In this document: positions 7,991 through 17,899 of the stretch, piece by piece
Layout of the letters: every line of letters begins with the position of its first letter
Numbering within the stretch: the stretch's first letter is position 1
Assembly (NCBI GenBank): GCA_043720875.1
Contig: JAYSRU010000196.1
Coordinates: 3,899-67,898, forward strand
DNA from: JAYSRU01 sp043720875
Lineage (GTDB): Bacteria; Bacteroidota; Bacteroidia; Flavobacteriales_D; Crocinitomicaceae
Length of the DNA: 64,000 nt
Reading direction: 5' to 3'
Notes under the pieces: generated by a model
What the model saw: the letters and a program-made list of their open reading frames with translations, nothing else
Told to the model about the DNA's origin: nothing
Databases searched by the model: none
Program-made: the position numbers and the translations under genes

Positions 7991-9772
7991 TTAAAAAGTA
8001 AATCCGCCTTTTTCTATTGCTGTTACTGCGATTTCGTTGCGTAATTTAATGGTATTCGTTGGTTCAACTTTGCAGAATCTGCGAATTCCCATGTGCATCA
8101 TTTTCAATTCATCTTCTTCCGCAACGTTGTTTATTACGTCTTTCGACGCTTTTTCAATTGTTGATGCTGCATCGTAAAACATAACTTGAACAATTTTTCC
8201 TGCAAGTTCTTTGTGTGGGCCTTCTTGCATTTTTTGCGCACGCAACAGGGATGATTCACACAGATAACAAGCATTGGCAATGTCAGAAACGGCCATTAGA
8301 ATTTCTTGCTCTTTGCTTAAGGTTTCCATTCGTTTTTGAATCGCTGTGCCAGTTACCATTAAAAGTGCTTTCTTAAAATTGGCAAGATAACTTGTTTCTT
8401 TCGCCAAGTAAGTATCTGGAATTTCTTCCATATCTGGAATAGACATCAACTCATTTGCCACTGCCATTGCTGGTCCCATTAGGTCGATCTCTCCTTTCAA
8501 AGCACGTTTCAGAATGATTTCCACCGAGAGCATTCTATTGATTTCGTTAGTTCCTTCAAAAATTCTATTGATGCGCGAATCGCGGTACGCTCTTTCCACG
8601 CTACTTTCTGCAGAATATCCCATTCCACCATAAATCTGAACAGCTTCATCCACTACAAAATCTAAGGCTTCTGATCCTGCAACTTTAAGTAAGGCGCATT
8701 CTGCTGCAAATTCCTCAATTCCTTTTAAATAGGCACGTTGCGGTGCTATCCCATCTATTATTTGATTCGCAATGGTGTCTTCAATATTTTTCCCAACGCG
8801 GTAAGTTGCACTTTCTACAGCGAAAGTTTTTATGGTCATTTCGCCAATTTTTGAACGAATTGCTCCATATTTTGAAATTTGTCTTCCAAATTGTTGACGT
8901 TCATTCGCGTATTTTACAGCATCTTTCATTGCTTCTTTACAACCGCCAAGCACTCCGGCTGCAAGTTTAATACGACCGATATTTAAGATGTTTAATGCAA
9001 TTTTAAATCCTTCACCTCTGCCGGCTAACATATTTTCTATCGGAACTTTTACATCATTAAAGAAAACTTGTCGCGTTGAGGATCCTTTAATACCCATCTT
9101 TTTTTCTTCCGGATTCAATGAAATACCTTCACTTTGTGCATCAACAATAAACGCAGTCAGGTTATCATCTCCATCTATTTTTGCGAAAACGGTAAATACG
9201 TTGGCAAATCCACCATTGGTGATCCACATTTTTTGCCCAGTGATGTTGTAGTGTTTTCCATCAGCCGTTAGTGTTGCTTTAGTTTTTCCAGAATTCGCGT
9301 CAGATCCTGATCCAGGTTCGGTTAGACAATATGCTCCTTTCCATTCACCACTGGCCAATTTTGGAACATATTTTTGTCGCAGTTCTTCTGATCCATAATA
9401 CAAACATGGTAATGTACCAATTCCAGTATGCGCACCATAAGCAACCGAAAATGAGTAACCTGCGCCTAGGCTTTCAGTGGCCAATAAATTGGTTGTGAAA
9501 TCTGTTCCTAAACCACCTAAGTTTTCAGGAACAGAAAGACCTAATAATCCCAATGCACCAGCTTTTTCTAGCAAACTCACCATTAAACCTTCTTCCTGCT
9601 TGTCAATGCGGTCTAAGTTGGGTTGAATTTCATTCTTGATAAAATCACGGCACATTTGGGCAATCATTTTTTGTTCTTCAGTTTGATCTTCTGGTGTGAA
9701 TAATTCTTGTGGCGTACTTTGTCTAACTACAAATTCACCTCCTTTGATTGGTTTTTTTATTGAATCTTCCAT
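7991..9772 (-). CDS. Acyl-CoA dehydrogenase (fatty-acid beta-oxidation)
   Basis: FAD enzyme for the first step of beta-oxidation, making trans-2-enoyl-CoA. N-terminal helical domain, then CLTEPGSGSDANSGKT and KMWITNGGFANVF for flavin and substrate contacts, the arginine-rich ANERQQFGRQI segment, and RIFEGTNEINRM carrying the Glu of the EGT motif that acts as catalytic base. At 593 residues it is longer than short- and medium-chain enzymes (about 380); the extra C-terminal helical domain is typical of very-long-chain types. It has its own promoter with a putative operator, while lying 92 bp after the thiolase gene. Electrons would pass to ETF, which is not in the window. Confidence 0.9.
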   Translation of the reverse strand: MEDSIKKPIKGGEFVVRQSTPQELFTPEDQTEEQKMIAQMCRDFIKNEIQPNLDRIDKQEEGLMVSLLEKAGALGLLGLSVPENLGGLGTDFTTNLLATESLGAGYSFSVAYGAHTGIGTLPCLYYGSEELRQKYVPKLASGEWKGAYCLTEPGSGSDANSGKTKATLTADGKHYNITGQKMWITNGGFANVFTVFAKIDGDDNLTAFIVDAQSEGISLNPEEKKMGIKGSSTRQVFFNDVKVPIENMLAGRGEGFKIALNILNIGRIKLAAGVLGGCKEAMKDAVKYANERQQFGRQISKYGAIRSKIGEMTIKTFAVESATYRVGKNIEDTIANQIIDGIAPQRAYLKGIEEFAAECALLKVAGSEALDFVVDEAVQIYGGMGYSAESSVERAYRDSRINRIFEGTNEINRMLSVEIILKRALKGEIDLMGPAMAVANELMSIPDMEEIPDTYLAKETSYLANFKKALLMVTGTAIQKRMETLSKEQEILMAVSDIANACYLCESSLLRAQKMQEGPHKELAGKIVQVMFYDAASTIEKASKDVINNVAEEDELKMMHMGIRRFCKVEPTNTIKLRNEIAVTAIEKGGFTF

Positions 9773-9794
9773 GATTTCTATCTATTCTATATTG

Positions 9795-9830
9795 CGAAAC
9801 TAATACAATCTTTTTAACTATGCATGCCTA
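9795..9830 (-). promoter_or_regulatory. Promoter and putative MarR operator of the acyl-CoA dehydrogenase gene
   Basis: Minus-strand -7-like box TAGTTTCG (9802-9795, one mismatch to TAnnTTTG), 22 bp before the start. Sixteen bp further upstream is TAGGCATGCATA (9830-9819), a near-palindrome with 10 of 12 positions symmetric (TAnGCATGCnTA) that covers the -33 region. The same 12-mer occurs at 13522-13533 before the fadB-like gene. Confidence 0.6.
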
Positions 9831-9864
9831 GTAAAGTGTTTTATGATTTTTTTTGAAAACTTGT

Positions 9865-11043
9865 TTAGTACATTTCAAAAATACCTGCTGCTCCTTGACC
9901 AGAACCGATACACATACTCACTAAGCCAATTTTTTGTTGTCTTTTTTGTAATTCATGCATCAATTGAACGGAAAGTTTAGCGCCTGAACATCCAAGGGGA
10001 TGGCCTAGAGCGATTGCACCACCGTTCACGTTTACAATGTCAGTATTCAATTCTAACTTTCTGCATACAGCCAAGGCTTGAGATGCGAAAGCTTCGTTAA
10101 GCTCGATCAACTGAACATCTTTTAACGTTAACCCAGCTTGCTTCAGCGCTTTTGGAATTGCTTCAATTGGTCCTAATCCCATTACAGAAGGTTCAACTCC
10201 TGCAACAGCATAGGAGAGCAGATCGGCAATTGGTTCCAAACCGAGTTCTTTCATCATTTTTTCTGACATTACTAGAACGAATGCTGCTCCATCGGATGTT
10301 TGCGATGAATTACCAGCGGTAACACTTCCATTATTTGCAAATACTGGTTTAAGCATTCCTAATCCTTCTAGTGTACTTTGGCGTGGACCTTCATCGGTGG
10401 TTACAGTAATAATTTTACTTTGTCGTTTTTCTTTCTCATCCAAAAAGATGGTTTCTATTGCTATCGGAGCAATTTCTGAACTGAATCTTCCCGAACTTAT
10501 TGCAGCCAATGCTTTTTCATGAGATTTTAATGCAAATTCATCTTGATCCAAACGTCTAACGTCACATGTTTTAGCAACTTCTTCGGCAGTTAATCCCATA
10601 CCCCAATACCAATCAGGATTGTTTTTAGCAACACGCGAATTAGGGACGATTCTCCAACCTCCCATTGCCATGGTTGACATAGATTCAACTCCGCCAGCAA
10701 GAATGCAATCTGCCATACCGGCTTCGATTTTAGCTTTTGCGATGGCAATTGTTTCTAAACCTGATGAACAGTAACGATTGACCGTCATTCCAGGAACTTT
10801 TACAGTATCTAGGCCCATCATGGCAATCATTCTACCAACATTTAAGCCTTGCTCCGCTTCTGGCGTTGCATTTCCAACGATCACATCGTCAATTCTATTT
10901 TTATCTAATTGAGGCACTTGCTTCATGAGGTATTGGATCACTTGAGCCGCTAAATCATCAGGTCGTGTATTGGCAAAACTTCCTTTCCCAGCTTTGCCAA
11001 CTGCAGAACGATAACCTTTTACGATGTATGCTTTTTGTTTCAT
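9865..11043 (-). CDS. fadA: Acetyl-CoA C-acyltransferase (3-ketoacyl-CoA thiolase)
   Basis: Thiolytic cleavage of 3-ketoacyl-CoA, the last step of each beta-oxidation round. The nucleophilic Cys92 is in [12 protein letters not shown], His348 in [14 protein letters not shown] and the second active Cys378 in MCIGSGQG; all three catalytic residues are present. At 392 residues it has normal thiolase length. It lies 12 bp after the fused dehydrogenase/hydratase gene and is surely in the same operon, which makes a degradative role more likely than a biosynthetic acetoacetyl-CoA thiolase. Confidence 0.93.
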   Translation of the reverse strand: MKQKAYIVKGYRSAVGKAGKGSFANTRPDDLAAQVIQYLMKQVPQLDKNRIDDVIVGNATPEAEQGLNVGRMIAMMGLDTVKVPGMTVNRYCSSGLETIAIAKAKIEAGMADCILAGGVESMSTMAMGGWRIVPNSRVAKNNPDWYWGMGLTAEEVAKTCDVRRLDQDEFALKSHEKALAAISSGRFSSEIAPIAIETIFLDEKEKRQSKIITVTTDEGPRQSTLEGLGMLKPVFANNGSVTAGNSSQTSDGAAFVLVMSEKMMKELGLEPIADLLSYAVAGVEPSVMGLGPIEAIPKALKQAGLTLKDVQLIELNEAFASQALAVCRKLELNTDIVNVNGGAIALGHPLGCSGAKLSVQLMHELQKRQQKIGLVSMCIGSGQGAAGIFEMY

Positions 11044-11055
11044 GGTCGGGAAGTA

Positions 11056-13431
11056 TTAGTTTCTTAAAATTTTACCAGTTTTTACTAGACTTTGAAGACG
11101 TTCTAAAGTCTTCTTTTCTTTACACAACTGCATAAATATGGTTCTTTCTAAATCGAGTAAATATTGTTCTGACACAGTTGTAATCGCGCTGAGGTCTCCA
11201 CCAGCAAGCACAAATCCCAACTTTTCTGAAATCAATTGATCGTGTTCGGAGATGTAATTACCACTTTTCATAGAATTTGAACCAACGTAGACAATTCCTA
11301 ATGCTTCTTGTCCTAAGACCTGGATGTTTTTCTCACGAATTGGAGCAGTATATCCATTGTTAAGTAATGAACTACAGGCATCTTTAGCCCGAGAGAGCAA
11401 CGCTTCTTTGTTCATCACAATTTCATCAACTCCTTGACGTAAAAAACCAAACTCAAAAGCCTCGTGTGCAGAAGTTGCAACTTTGGCTTGACCGATAGTC
11501 AAAAACTTATCTCTAAATCGATTGATACGAATATCGCCTTCTTTCATCTCATCTGATAAGCGTTTCGCAAATTCTTTTGTTCCGCCGCCTCCAGGAATAA
11601 GACCAACTCCAAATTCAACGAGTCCCATGTACAATTCAGAATGTGCGATCACTTTGTCTGCGTGCAAACAAAATTCGCATGCTCCACCCAATGTCAAATT
11701 GAACGGTGCAATCACTACAGGGATTGAACTGTAACGGATACGCATACTGGTATCTTGAAAGTATTTTACGGCTGCATTTAATTCATCAAATTCTTGTTCG
11801 GCTGCCATCATGAAGATCATGGCAACATTAGCTCCTGCAGAAAAATGTTGACCTTTATGTGAAATCACAAGTCCTTTGCCCGTTTCTTCTGCCAATGAAA
11901 TTGCTTTATTAACACCCGCCAAAACACCTCCACCAATCGTGTTCATTTTGGTTGAAAACGACAAATTTAATACGTTATCGCCTAAGTCTTCTAGTCGGCA
12001 ATCTGCATTATTCCAAACCAACGCAGTTGCTGGAAGGGCGTCCAAATCCAACAATGCACCAGGGATTGCCTCATAGGCATTAGAAATTTGATTGTAATAT
12101 TGTTTTTCACCGTTTGAGTTTTTGTAAAAACACGGATTTTCTAGCTCAGATAGTGCCTGAATCCATGGTGCGATGGTTTTATTTTCAGTAACAATTAAGG
12201 CTAAACCTTGTTGAAAACCGATTAGATCCCATGTTTCGAAAATCCCAACTTCCCATCCAAATCCAGCTTTAATTGCATCGTCAATACTAAACAATGCATC
12301 TGCTATTTCTGGAATTCTGTTGGATGCATACGCAAACAGACCTGCAAATGATTTGCGGTAAAATTGGCCAACCTCTCCTTTATCGGCTAGCAAAAACTGA
12401 ATTCGTTTTTTTGTATCTTCAATTGGCTTAGCGGCATCCAGAATCGCAAACTTTCTACGCGTTCCTTTTTCATATGCTGAAGTTTCGAAGTTTAAGCTTA
12501 AGATTTCGCGTTCTCCGTTTTCACCTTTCAACATTTTAAAGAAACCACCTTTTGTTTTATCTCCTAATTGCTTATTTTTCATCATTTTATCGATGAAATC
12601 GGGCAATATAAATGCATCTTTTTCTTCATCTGTCGGACAAGCAAGTTGTAATCCTTTTGCAACATGTACTAAGGTGTCTAAACCTACCACATCACACGTT
12701 CGAAAGGTTGCAGATTTAGCACGACCTAAAATTGGACCCGTAAGCAAATCAATTTCACTAATTGAAAATCCAGATGATTTAGTCATATGAAATAATTGCA
12801 TGATGGAAAATATACCAACTCTGTTTGCTATAAACGCTGGTGTATCCTTGCACAAAACAGTTTTCTTGCCTAACGATTCATTCCCAAATTTGAGCAGGAA
12901 TTCAGTAACCGAAGGATCGGTAAACGGAGTTGGAATTATCTCCAACAATTGTAAATACCTTGGTGGATTGAAAAAGTGCGTTCCGCAAAAATGTGTTTTA
13001 AAATCATCCGAACGATTCTCCAACATCAAATGAATTGGAATACCAGATGTATTAGAAGTAATCAGCGCGCCAGGTTTGCGGTAGACTTCAATTTTCTCAA
13101 AAAGCTGTTGTTTAATGTCTAAACGTTCAATAACTACCTCCATGATCCAATCGCAAACTGCAATTTCTGATAGATTATCCTCGATGTTACCCGTTGTAAT
13201 TCGAGAAGCAAATTTGACAGAATATAACGATGAAGGTTTTGCTTTTAGCGTTGCATTGAATGCGTCGTTTACAATTTTATTACGCATTCCTTTCGGTGAA
13301 TCTTTTGTGCTGTCAGCAGCAGGGATATCCAACAAAAGCACTTCACAACCGATGTTTGCAAAATGACACGCAATGCGAGAACCCATAATTCCTGAGCCTA
13401 CTATTGCCACTTTTTTTATTGTACGAGTCAT
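11056..13431 (-). CDS. fadB: Fused 3-hydroxyacyl-CoA dehydrogenase / enoyl-CoA hydratase
   Basis: Bifunctional beta-oxidation enzyme doing hydration and NAD-dependent oxidation. The domain order is dehydrogenase first (GSGIMGSRIACHF NAD site at residues 12-24, NTSGIPI and THFFNPPRYL of the dehydrogenase fold), then hydratase after about residue 470 (SHKGQHFSAGANVAMI oxyanion segment, TLGGACEFCLHAD, LVEFGVGLIPGGGG). E. coli FadB has the reverse order, so this is the Bacteroidota-type fusion; the symbol is by function. It is the first gene of an operon with the thiolase and has the second copy of the putative MarR operator upstream. Confidence 0.9.
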   Translation of the reverse strand: MTRTIKKVAIVGSGIMGSRIACHFANIGCEVLLLDIPAADSTKDSPKGMRNKIVNDAFNATLKAKPSSLYSVKFASRITTGNIEDNLSEIAVCDWIMEVVIERLDIKQQLFEKIEVYRKPGALITSNTSGIPIHLMLENRSDDFKTHFCGTHFFNPPRYLQLLEIIPTPFTDPSVTEFLLKFGNESLGKKTVLCKDTPAFIANRVGIFSIMQLFHMTKSSGFSISEIDLLTGPILGRAKSATFRTCDVVGLDTLVHVAKGLQLACPTDEEKDAFILPDFIDKMMKNKQLGDKTKGGFFKMLKGENGEREILSLNFETSAYEKGTRRKFAILDAAKPIEDTKKRIQFLLADKGEVGQFYRKSFAGLFAYASNRIPEIADALFSIDDAIKAGFGWEVGIFETWDLIGFQQGLALIVTENKTIAPWIQALSELENPCFYKNSNGEKQYYNQISNAYEAIPGALLDLDALPATALVWNNADCRLEDLGDNVLNLSFSTKMNTIGGGVLAGVNKAISLAEETGKGLVISHKGQHFSAGANVAMIFMMAAEQEFDELNAAVKYFQDTSMRIRYSSIPVVIAPFNLTLGGACEFCLHADKVIAHSELYMGLVEFGVGLIPGGGGTKEFAKRLSDEMKEGDIRINRFRDKFLTIGQAKVATSAHEAFEFGFLRQGVDEIVMNKEALLSRAKDACSSLLNNGYTAPIREKNIQVLGQEALGIVYVGSNSMKSGNYISEHDQLISEKLGFVLAGGDLSAITTVSEQYLLDLERTIFMQLCKEKKTLERLQSLVKTGKILRN

Positions 13432-13498
13432 GTGAATTTGTATGAATTATTTTTTGTTTCTGAGGGCTGTAATCAGCTTTAGAATCGTTATTTTAAAA

Positions 13499-13533
13499 TA
13501 AAGATATGCAATTTTTATTAATATGCATGCCTA
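13499..13533 (-). promoter_or_regulatory. Promoter and putative MarR operator of the fadB-fadA operon
   Basis: Minus-strand -7-like box TATCTTTA (13506-13499, one mismatch), 68 bp before the start, with TAGGCATGCATA at 13533-13522 placed 15 bp further upstream over the -33 position. The arrangement matches the copy at 9795-9830 to within 1 bp. A MarR gene follows 88 bp away. Confidence 0.6.
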
Positions 13534-13620
13534 ATATATAAAAAATATTTATTTCCTTTGAATGTTCCACAAACTAACGTTGAATATGCTTATTTATTTG
13601 AGGATAAGAAGGGTGTTATG

Positions 13621-14079
13621 TTACTTTTGTTTTGCATTTAGTTTCTTAAGGTCATCTTCCACGATGCCATCCAATTTTTCTAGCACCTCAAAAAATGTTT
13701 TCAATTTACCTTGAGCGATTTTTGATTTTACTTTCACGTTAAAATCTACTACAATTGCCTTTGCATTTTTTCGTTGTAGAATTCCTTTTTCGGTCAAAAA
13801 CACCAAAACTTTTCTTTTGTCAATCAAATCTTCAACTCTATAAATGAGGCCCGTTTCTTCCATTAATTTTAGTGTGCGTGAAAGGCTCGTGGGCTCCATT
13901 CCCATATTGGGTCCAATTTGCGTGCTAGGTGTTCCTGTTTTATCAATAATCAATAGAATAAAACCAATCGACAATGTCAAATCATTTTCAATAGCCTTTT
14001 GGTTGTAGAGTCTTGAAAGTTTTAGCCAAATTTGGCGGATGTTAAAATCTATGTTCTGATTATTGTAAAGATCGTGCAT
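13621..14079 (-). CDS. MarR family transcriptional regulator, likely of fatty-acid degradation
   Basis: Winged-helix DNA-binding protein of the MarR family, 152 residues from the ATG at 14079. An upstream in-frame extension to 14223 exists but would add a hydrophobic, non-conserved segment, and MarR proteins are normally 140-160 residues. The core pattern is visible: DLTLSIGFILLIID, then STQIGPNMGMEPTSLSRTLKLMEETGLIYR (recognition helix in the second half), then DLIDKRKVLVFLTEKG (wing). It lies directly upstream of the fadB-fadA operon on the same strand; the two putative operators suggest that it represses both fad promoters and is relieved by an acyl-CoA. No copy of the operator precedes its own gene. 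Confidence 0.85.
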   Translation of the reverse strand: MHDLYNNQNIDFNIRQIWLKLSRLYNQKAIENDLTLSIGFILLIIDKTGTPSTQIGPNMGMEPTSLSRTLKLMEETGLIYRVEDLIDKRKVLVFLTEKGILQRKNAKAIVVDFNVKVKSKIAQGKLKTFFEVLEKLDGIVEDDLKKLNAKQK

Positions 14080-14381
14080 TCTAATTTGTATTTGTTCTGT
14101 AGGTAGACTTAATACAGTAAAGTCAACCGCATACTTCTGTTTTCCTCCGCTAAATAATCTAATAATCTTGAATAATACAAGGCTTAAGTAAAGTATTTTT
14201 AAGTCTAAAAATGTATCGAACAAAATTTTGACAGTAAATCACCGAATTCAGTATGGTTTATGCTTTTCTCTGAGCAGATTGCTTTTCTATTTTGAACAAG
14301 CTTCTAATTAATTGTGAAAAATAGTTGTGATAAAAGCTTGAATTTCAGCGCGAAGTTAGCGATCATACTAAATCCCCCCCC
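14080..14381. other. Intergenic stretch upstream of the MarR gene
   Basis: 302 bp with no supported gene. It should hold the MarR promoter, but I see no exact TAnnTTTG box and no copy of TAGGCATGCATA. The right end carries an eight-base C run (14374-14381) next to the stop of the following gene. Confidence 0.5.
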
Positions 14382-14861
14382 TTACTCAACAATACTTTTA
14401 TCCAACAAGGTAACCATGGCTAAAAGCACGATATACAATTGGCTTGCTGTTTCATCATCTAATTGTGTTCCGTCGACATCGGGCTCGCTAATTTCCATGG
14501 CTAGAAAGTTAACCAAGTGCTCTTGTCTTGTGTATTCATATAAAATTTCTTCTTCGCCGTTTTCGAAATACTGATCAATAACTTCGAAATATGGTTCTTG
14601 AAATTCATCAATCAACTCTTCTGTCACTGCTTTAACATTGACTTGTTCTTGTTTGAAAATTTCCATAATTAAACAGAAATAATATACAAGTAGGCCTTCT
14701 AATTTTTCGTTATCATATTCTATCGCAGCAGACATTACATAACCAATAAGAACTTCTTGCTCTAAGGCAAACGTTTCGGAGATTCTTTCTAAAGCGTCGT
14801 CATCTAAATTATCAATTTTAGCAATTGCTTTTTCGATGTTGGAGAATTGAATTTGAGTCAT
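14382..14861 (-). CDS. Acidic hypothetical protein
   Basis: Function not recognised. A soluble, strongly acidic 159-residue protein, rich in Glu and Asp and with predicted helices throughout (EKAIAKIDNLDDDALERI, EELIDEFQEPYFEVIDQYFENG). It has no signal peptide and no membrane segment. It is a single-gene unit, transcribed divergently from the DUF2461 gene across 132 bp. An unusual run of eight G (on its strand) follows the stop codon directly. Confidence 0.6.
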   Translation of the reverse strand: MTQIQFSNIEKAIAKIDNLDDDALERISETFALEQEVLIGYVMSAAIEYDNEKLEGLLVYYFCLIMEIFKQEQVNVKAVTEELIDEFQEPYFEVIDQYFENGEEEILYEYTRQEHLVNFLAMEISEPDVDGTQLDDETASQLYIVLLAMVTLLDKSIVE

Positions 14862-14900
14862 AAATTAAGTTTAATGTAAATCCTCAGGGAGAATTTGAGA

Positions 14901-14932
14901 TTGGTTTTTGGCTTGCAAAAGTACTACATTTG
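14901..14932 (+). promoter_or_regulatory. Promoter of the DUF2461 gene
   Basis: Exact -7 box TACATTTG at 14925-14932 with a TTG at 14901-14903, 21 bp upstream, fitting the Bacteroidota -33/-7 layout. The predicted RNA would have a leader of about 55 nt. Confidence 0.6.
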
Positions 14933-14993
14933 TCTTTCTTATACTAAAATTTAGTGGGTATAAATTAACCTTTTACGATAAGTAATTTCGAGT

Positions 14994-15665
14994 ATGGCAT
15001 TTTTCAGTAAAGATTTTGTTGCATTTTTTAAGGAATTGAGCGCAAACAATAACAAAGAATGGTTTGATTTAAACCGTAAACGCTATGAACTTGAAATCAA
15101 AGAACCCTTTAAGAAATTTGTACAATTGTTAATTGATCGAATGGGTAAAAAATATCCAGAAATGATCGGTTTACAGGCCAAAGATTGTATTTTTAGAATT
15201 AACCGTGATGTCCGCTTTTCCAAAGATAAAATTCCATATAAAACTTCGGTGTCAGCGGTAATTGGAGAAGGCGGTAAAAAATCAAAAAATGGGCGTGGAT
15301 TTTATTTCGAACTAACTCCAGATTATGTGCGTATATATGGCGGAATCTACGAAATGGAACGAGAAGATTTGATGGTGTTAAGAGAAGACATTTCGTATTC
15401 GCTTGATAAATTTAAGGCGGCTTATTCAGACCCAAGGTTCATGCATGTTTATGGAGAAATTAAGGGCGAAAAGAATAAAATATTAGCTAAAAACTTGCAA
15501 ATTGCTGCACAAAAAGAACCCTTGCTGTTCAATAAACAATTTTACTATTTCACTGAAATGACTGCAGAAACAGTGCTAGCTGATAACCTTGATAATTTGT
15601 TATTTACTGCCTATGAAGCACAAGAACCTGTTGAATCTTATTTTTACGCTTTGTTGAATCATTAA
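14994..15665 (+). CDS. DUF2461 domain-containing protein
   Basis: Conserved protein of unknown function (TIGR02453/DUF2461). The family landmarks are in order: FFKELSANNNKEWFDLNRKRYE near the N-terminus, then IFRINRDVRFSKDKIPYKTS around residue 70 and GFYFELTPDYVRIYGGIYEM. At 223 residues it is full length for the family. No signal peptide is present, so it is cytoplasmic. It stands 72 bp before the S9 peptidase gene and has its own good promoter. Confidence 0.9.
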   Translation: MAFFSKDFVAFFKELSANNNKEWFDLNRKRYELEIKEPFKKFVQLLIDRMGKKYPEMIGLQAKDCIFRINRDVRFSKDKIPYKTSVSAVIGEGGKKSKNGRGFYFELTPDYVRIYGGIYEMEREDLMVLREDISYSLDKFKAAYSDPRFMHVYGEIKGEKNKILAKNLQIAAQKEPLLFNKQFYYFTEMTAETVLADNLDNLLFTAYEAQEPVESYFYALLNH

Positions 15666-15737
15666 AATCACTTACTTTCGTTCACCTTTTTATGCGGTGA
15701 TCTTTTTGAATAATCATACATCTTTAAACAATATACA

Positions 15738-17870
15738 ATGAAAAAATTCCTCTTTACCGTTATCTTGCTTGTTGTTTCAAGTGTTTCTAAGATTTCTTTC
15801 GCACAAAAAAAGACCTTAACCTTGGCCGATGCTGTAGGTCAACAATATCGAAATTTGGCAGCCAAGAGTATTTTTGGATTTGCGTGGATTCCAAATTCAA
15901 CAGAAGATTATTCATATTTGGAAGCTTACCAAACCTTAGTAATTGTGAGCAAGAATGCAACGAAGACTCAAAAAATTAAAATACAAGAAGTAAATACAGC
16001 TTGTGTTGCCGAGTTGAGTTGGTTCAGTGGCATGACTTGGTTAGATGAGCATACATTTTATTTGAGCGACGGCACAAGTTATTACAAGTACAACATTACC
16101 ACCAAAAAAGGAGAAAAATGGGCAAGCGCTTCGGATGAAGCTGAAAATGTAAACTTGAATGATGCTTCTGGAAATATAGCGTACACGTTGAAAAATAACT
16201 TATACGTGAAAACAATAGCCGGTAAAGTAATTCAAGTAACAAAAGAAGCCACTGGAATCGTGAGCGGGGCGGCAATAGCCCGTAGCGAATTTGGGATTTC
16301 AGGTGGAATTTTTTGGGCACCAACAGGAAAATCAATTGCATTTTATCAAAAAAATGAGCGTGCAGTTGCAGAATATCCCTTGTTAGATATAAATGCTCCA
16401 ACAGGTAAGTTGAAATCTATTCGTTACCCAATGGCTGGGCAAACGTCAGAAACACCTCGAGTTGGAATTATGAAAATTGGAGCTAAAAAGCCAATCTATA
16501 TCGATCCTAGACAAGGAAAGGATAACTATTTAACTAACGTAAGTTGGTCAAGTGATGAGAGGTTTATCATACTCGCGGAAGTAAATAGAGACCAAAATCA
16601 TTTTTGGGTAAATAAATATGATGCGGTAACAGGAAAATTTCTTGCAACGCTTTTTGAAGAAAAAAATGATAAATGGGCAGAACCTGAGCATCCTGCATTT
16701 TTCCATTCGAAAGGATCCAATGACTTTATTTGGATTTCAGAGCGTGATGGGTACAATAACCTATATTTATATGACATTAATGGGACTTTGATAAAACAAC
16801 TTACCGCTAATAAATTTATGGTGAAGTCCATTGTTGAAGGATTAGAAGGGGATAAGATATTTTTCACAGCCACCGGAATTGACCCAAAAAACACAATGCT
16901 TTTTAGCGTAGATTTTAACGGTTCACAAACGCAACTTACAACAACTCCAGGAGTGCATGCCAACGTTGTACACCCAAAAGGTGCTTTGTATTTTGATCAA
17001 TATTCATCGTTAGCGATTCCGAACGTTGCTCAAATTTGTTCAATTTCTGGAACAATAGTGAAAGAATTAATTGCTGCAGAAAATCCGTTAAAAGATTATA
17101 CGGTAGGTACGGTAGAGTTTTTAAAACTTTCAGCTGAAGACGGGCAGGAACTACATGCACGTATTGTAAAGCCAAGCAACTTCGATGCTTCAAAAAAATA
17201 TCCTGTTCTAGTTTATGTTTATGGTGGTCCGCATGCCCAAATGGTTACCAATGAATTTATGGGAAATGTAGATTACTGGATGCTATGGATGGCAGAACAA
17301 GGTTACGTTGTATTTACCTTAGATAATCGTGGATCAGGTGAACGCGGAACAGCGTTCGAACAAGTGATTCACCGCCAAGTTGGAACTGCAGAAATAGCGG
17401 ATCAAATGGTAGGCGTAAATTACCTGAAAAGTTTGAATTTTGTGGATGGTAATCGAATTGCGGTGCATGGATGGAGTTTTGGTGGATTTATGACGACCTC
17501 ATTATTGTTAAGACAACCAGATGTTTTTAGAGCAGGGGTTGCAGGCGGACCAGTAACAGATTGGAAATATTATGAAATCATGTACGGTGAAAGATATATG
17601 GATCGTCCGCAAGAAAATGAAAAAGGATATGAGCAAGCAAGCACTTTGACGCATGCAGACAAATTAAAAGGAAAGTTATTGTTGATTCATGGAACTATCG
17701 ACGATGTTGTGGTAATGCAACATTCAGAAGCGCTAATTAAAAGATTTGTAGAGGTGGATAAACAGATGGATTTCTTTGTTTACCCAATGCACGAACACAA
17801 CGTAAGAGGAAAAGATCGCATTCATTTAATGACAAAAGTGTTGAATTACATTTTGGATAATAATAAATAA
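15738..17870 (+). CDS. S9 family serine peptidase, dipeptidyl-peptidase IV type
   Basis: Exported prolyl-type peptidase that removes dipeptides from peptide N-termini in the periplasm. Signal peptide ending SKISFAQ (about 22 residues), an eight-blade-like beta-propeller domain (to about residue 460, with EPEHPAFF and WISERDGYNNLYLYD) and an alpha/beta-hydrolase domain with Ser580 in GWSFGGF, Asp655 in HGTIDDVV and His687 in MHEHNV. At 710 residues it matches DPP IV proteins. The fused E1 gene follows after 29 bp and may be co-transcribed, though with no obvious metabolic link apart from amino-acid use. Confidence 0.9.
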   Translation: MKKFLFTVILLVVSSVSKISFAQKKTLTLADAVGQQYRNLAAKSIFGFAWIPNSTEDYSYLEAYQTLVIVSKNATKTQKIKIQEVNTACVAELSWFSGMTWLDEHTFYLSDGTSYYKYNITTKKGEKWASASDEAENVNLNDASGNIAYTLKNNLYVKTIAGKVIQVTKEATGIVSGAAIARSEFGISGGIFWAPTGKSIAFYQKNERAVAEYPLLDINAPTGKLKSIRYPMAGQTSETPRVGIMKIGAKKPIYIDPRQGKDNYLTNVSWSSDERFIILAEVNRDQNHFWVNKYDAVTGKFLATLFEEKNDKWAEPEHPAFFHSKGSNDFIWISERDGYNNLYLYDINGTLIKQLTANKFMVKSIVEGLEGDKIFFTATGIDPKNTMLFSVDFNGSQTQLTTTPGVHANVVHPKGALYFDQYSSLAIPNVAQICSISGTIVKELIAAENPLKDYTVGTVEFLKLSAEDGQELHARIVKPSNFDASKKYPVLVYVYGGPHAQMVTNEFMGNVDYWMLWMAEQGYVVFTLDNRGSGERGTAFEQVIHRQVGTAEIADQMVGVNYLKSLNFVDGNRIAVHGWSFGGFMTTSLLLRQPDVFRAGVAGGPVTDWKYYEIMYGERYMDRPQENEKGYEQASTLTHADKLKGKLLLIHGTIDDVVVMQHSEALIKRFVEVDKQMDFFVYPMHEHNVRGKDRIHLMTKVLNYILDNNK

Positions 17871-17899
17871 TTGTTTCTTCAAAACACATAAGCACAACA

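Noticed and set aside
14080..14223. Longer MarR protein starting at 14223
   Set aside because: The extra 48 residues are hydrophobic and unlike MarR proteins; the ATG at 14079 gives the standard length.
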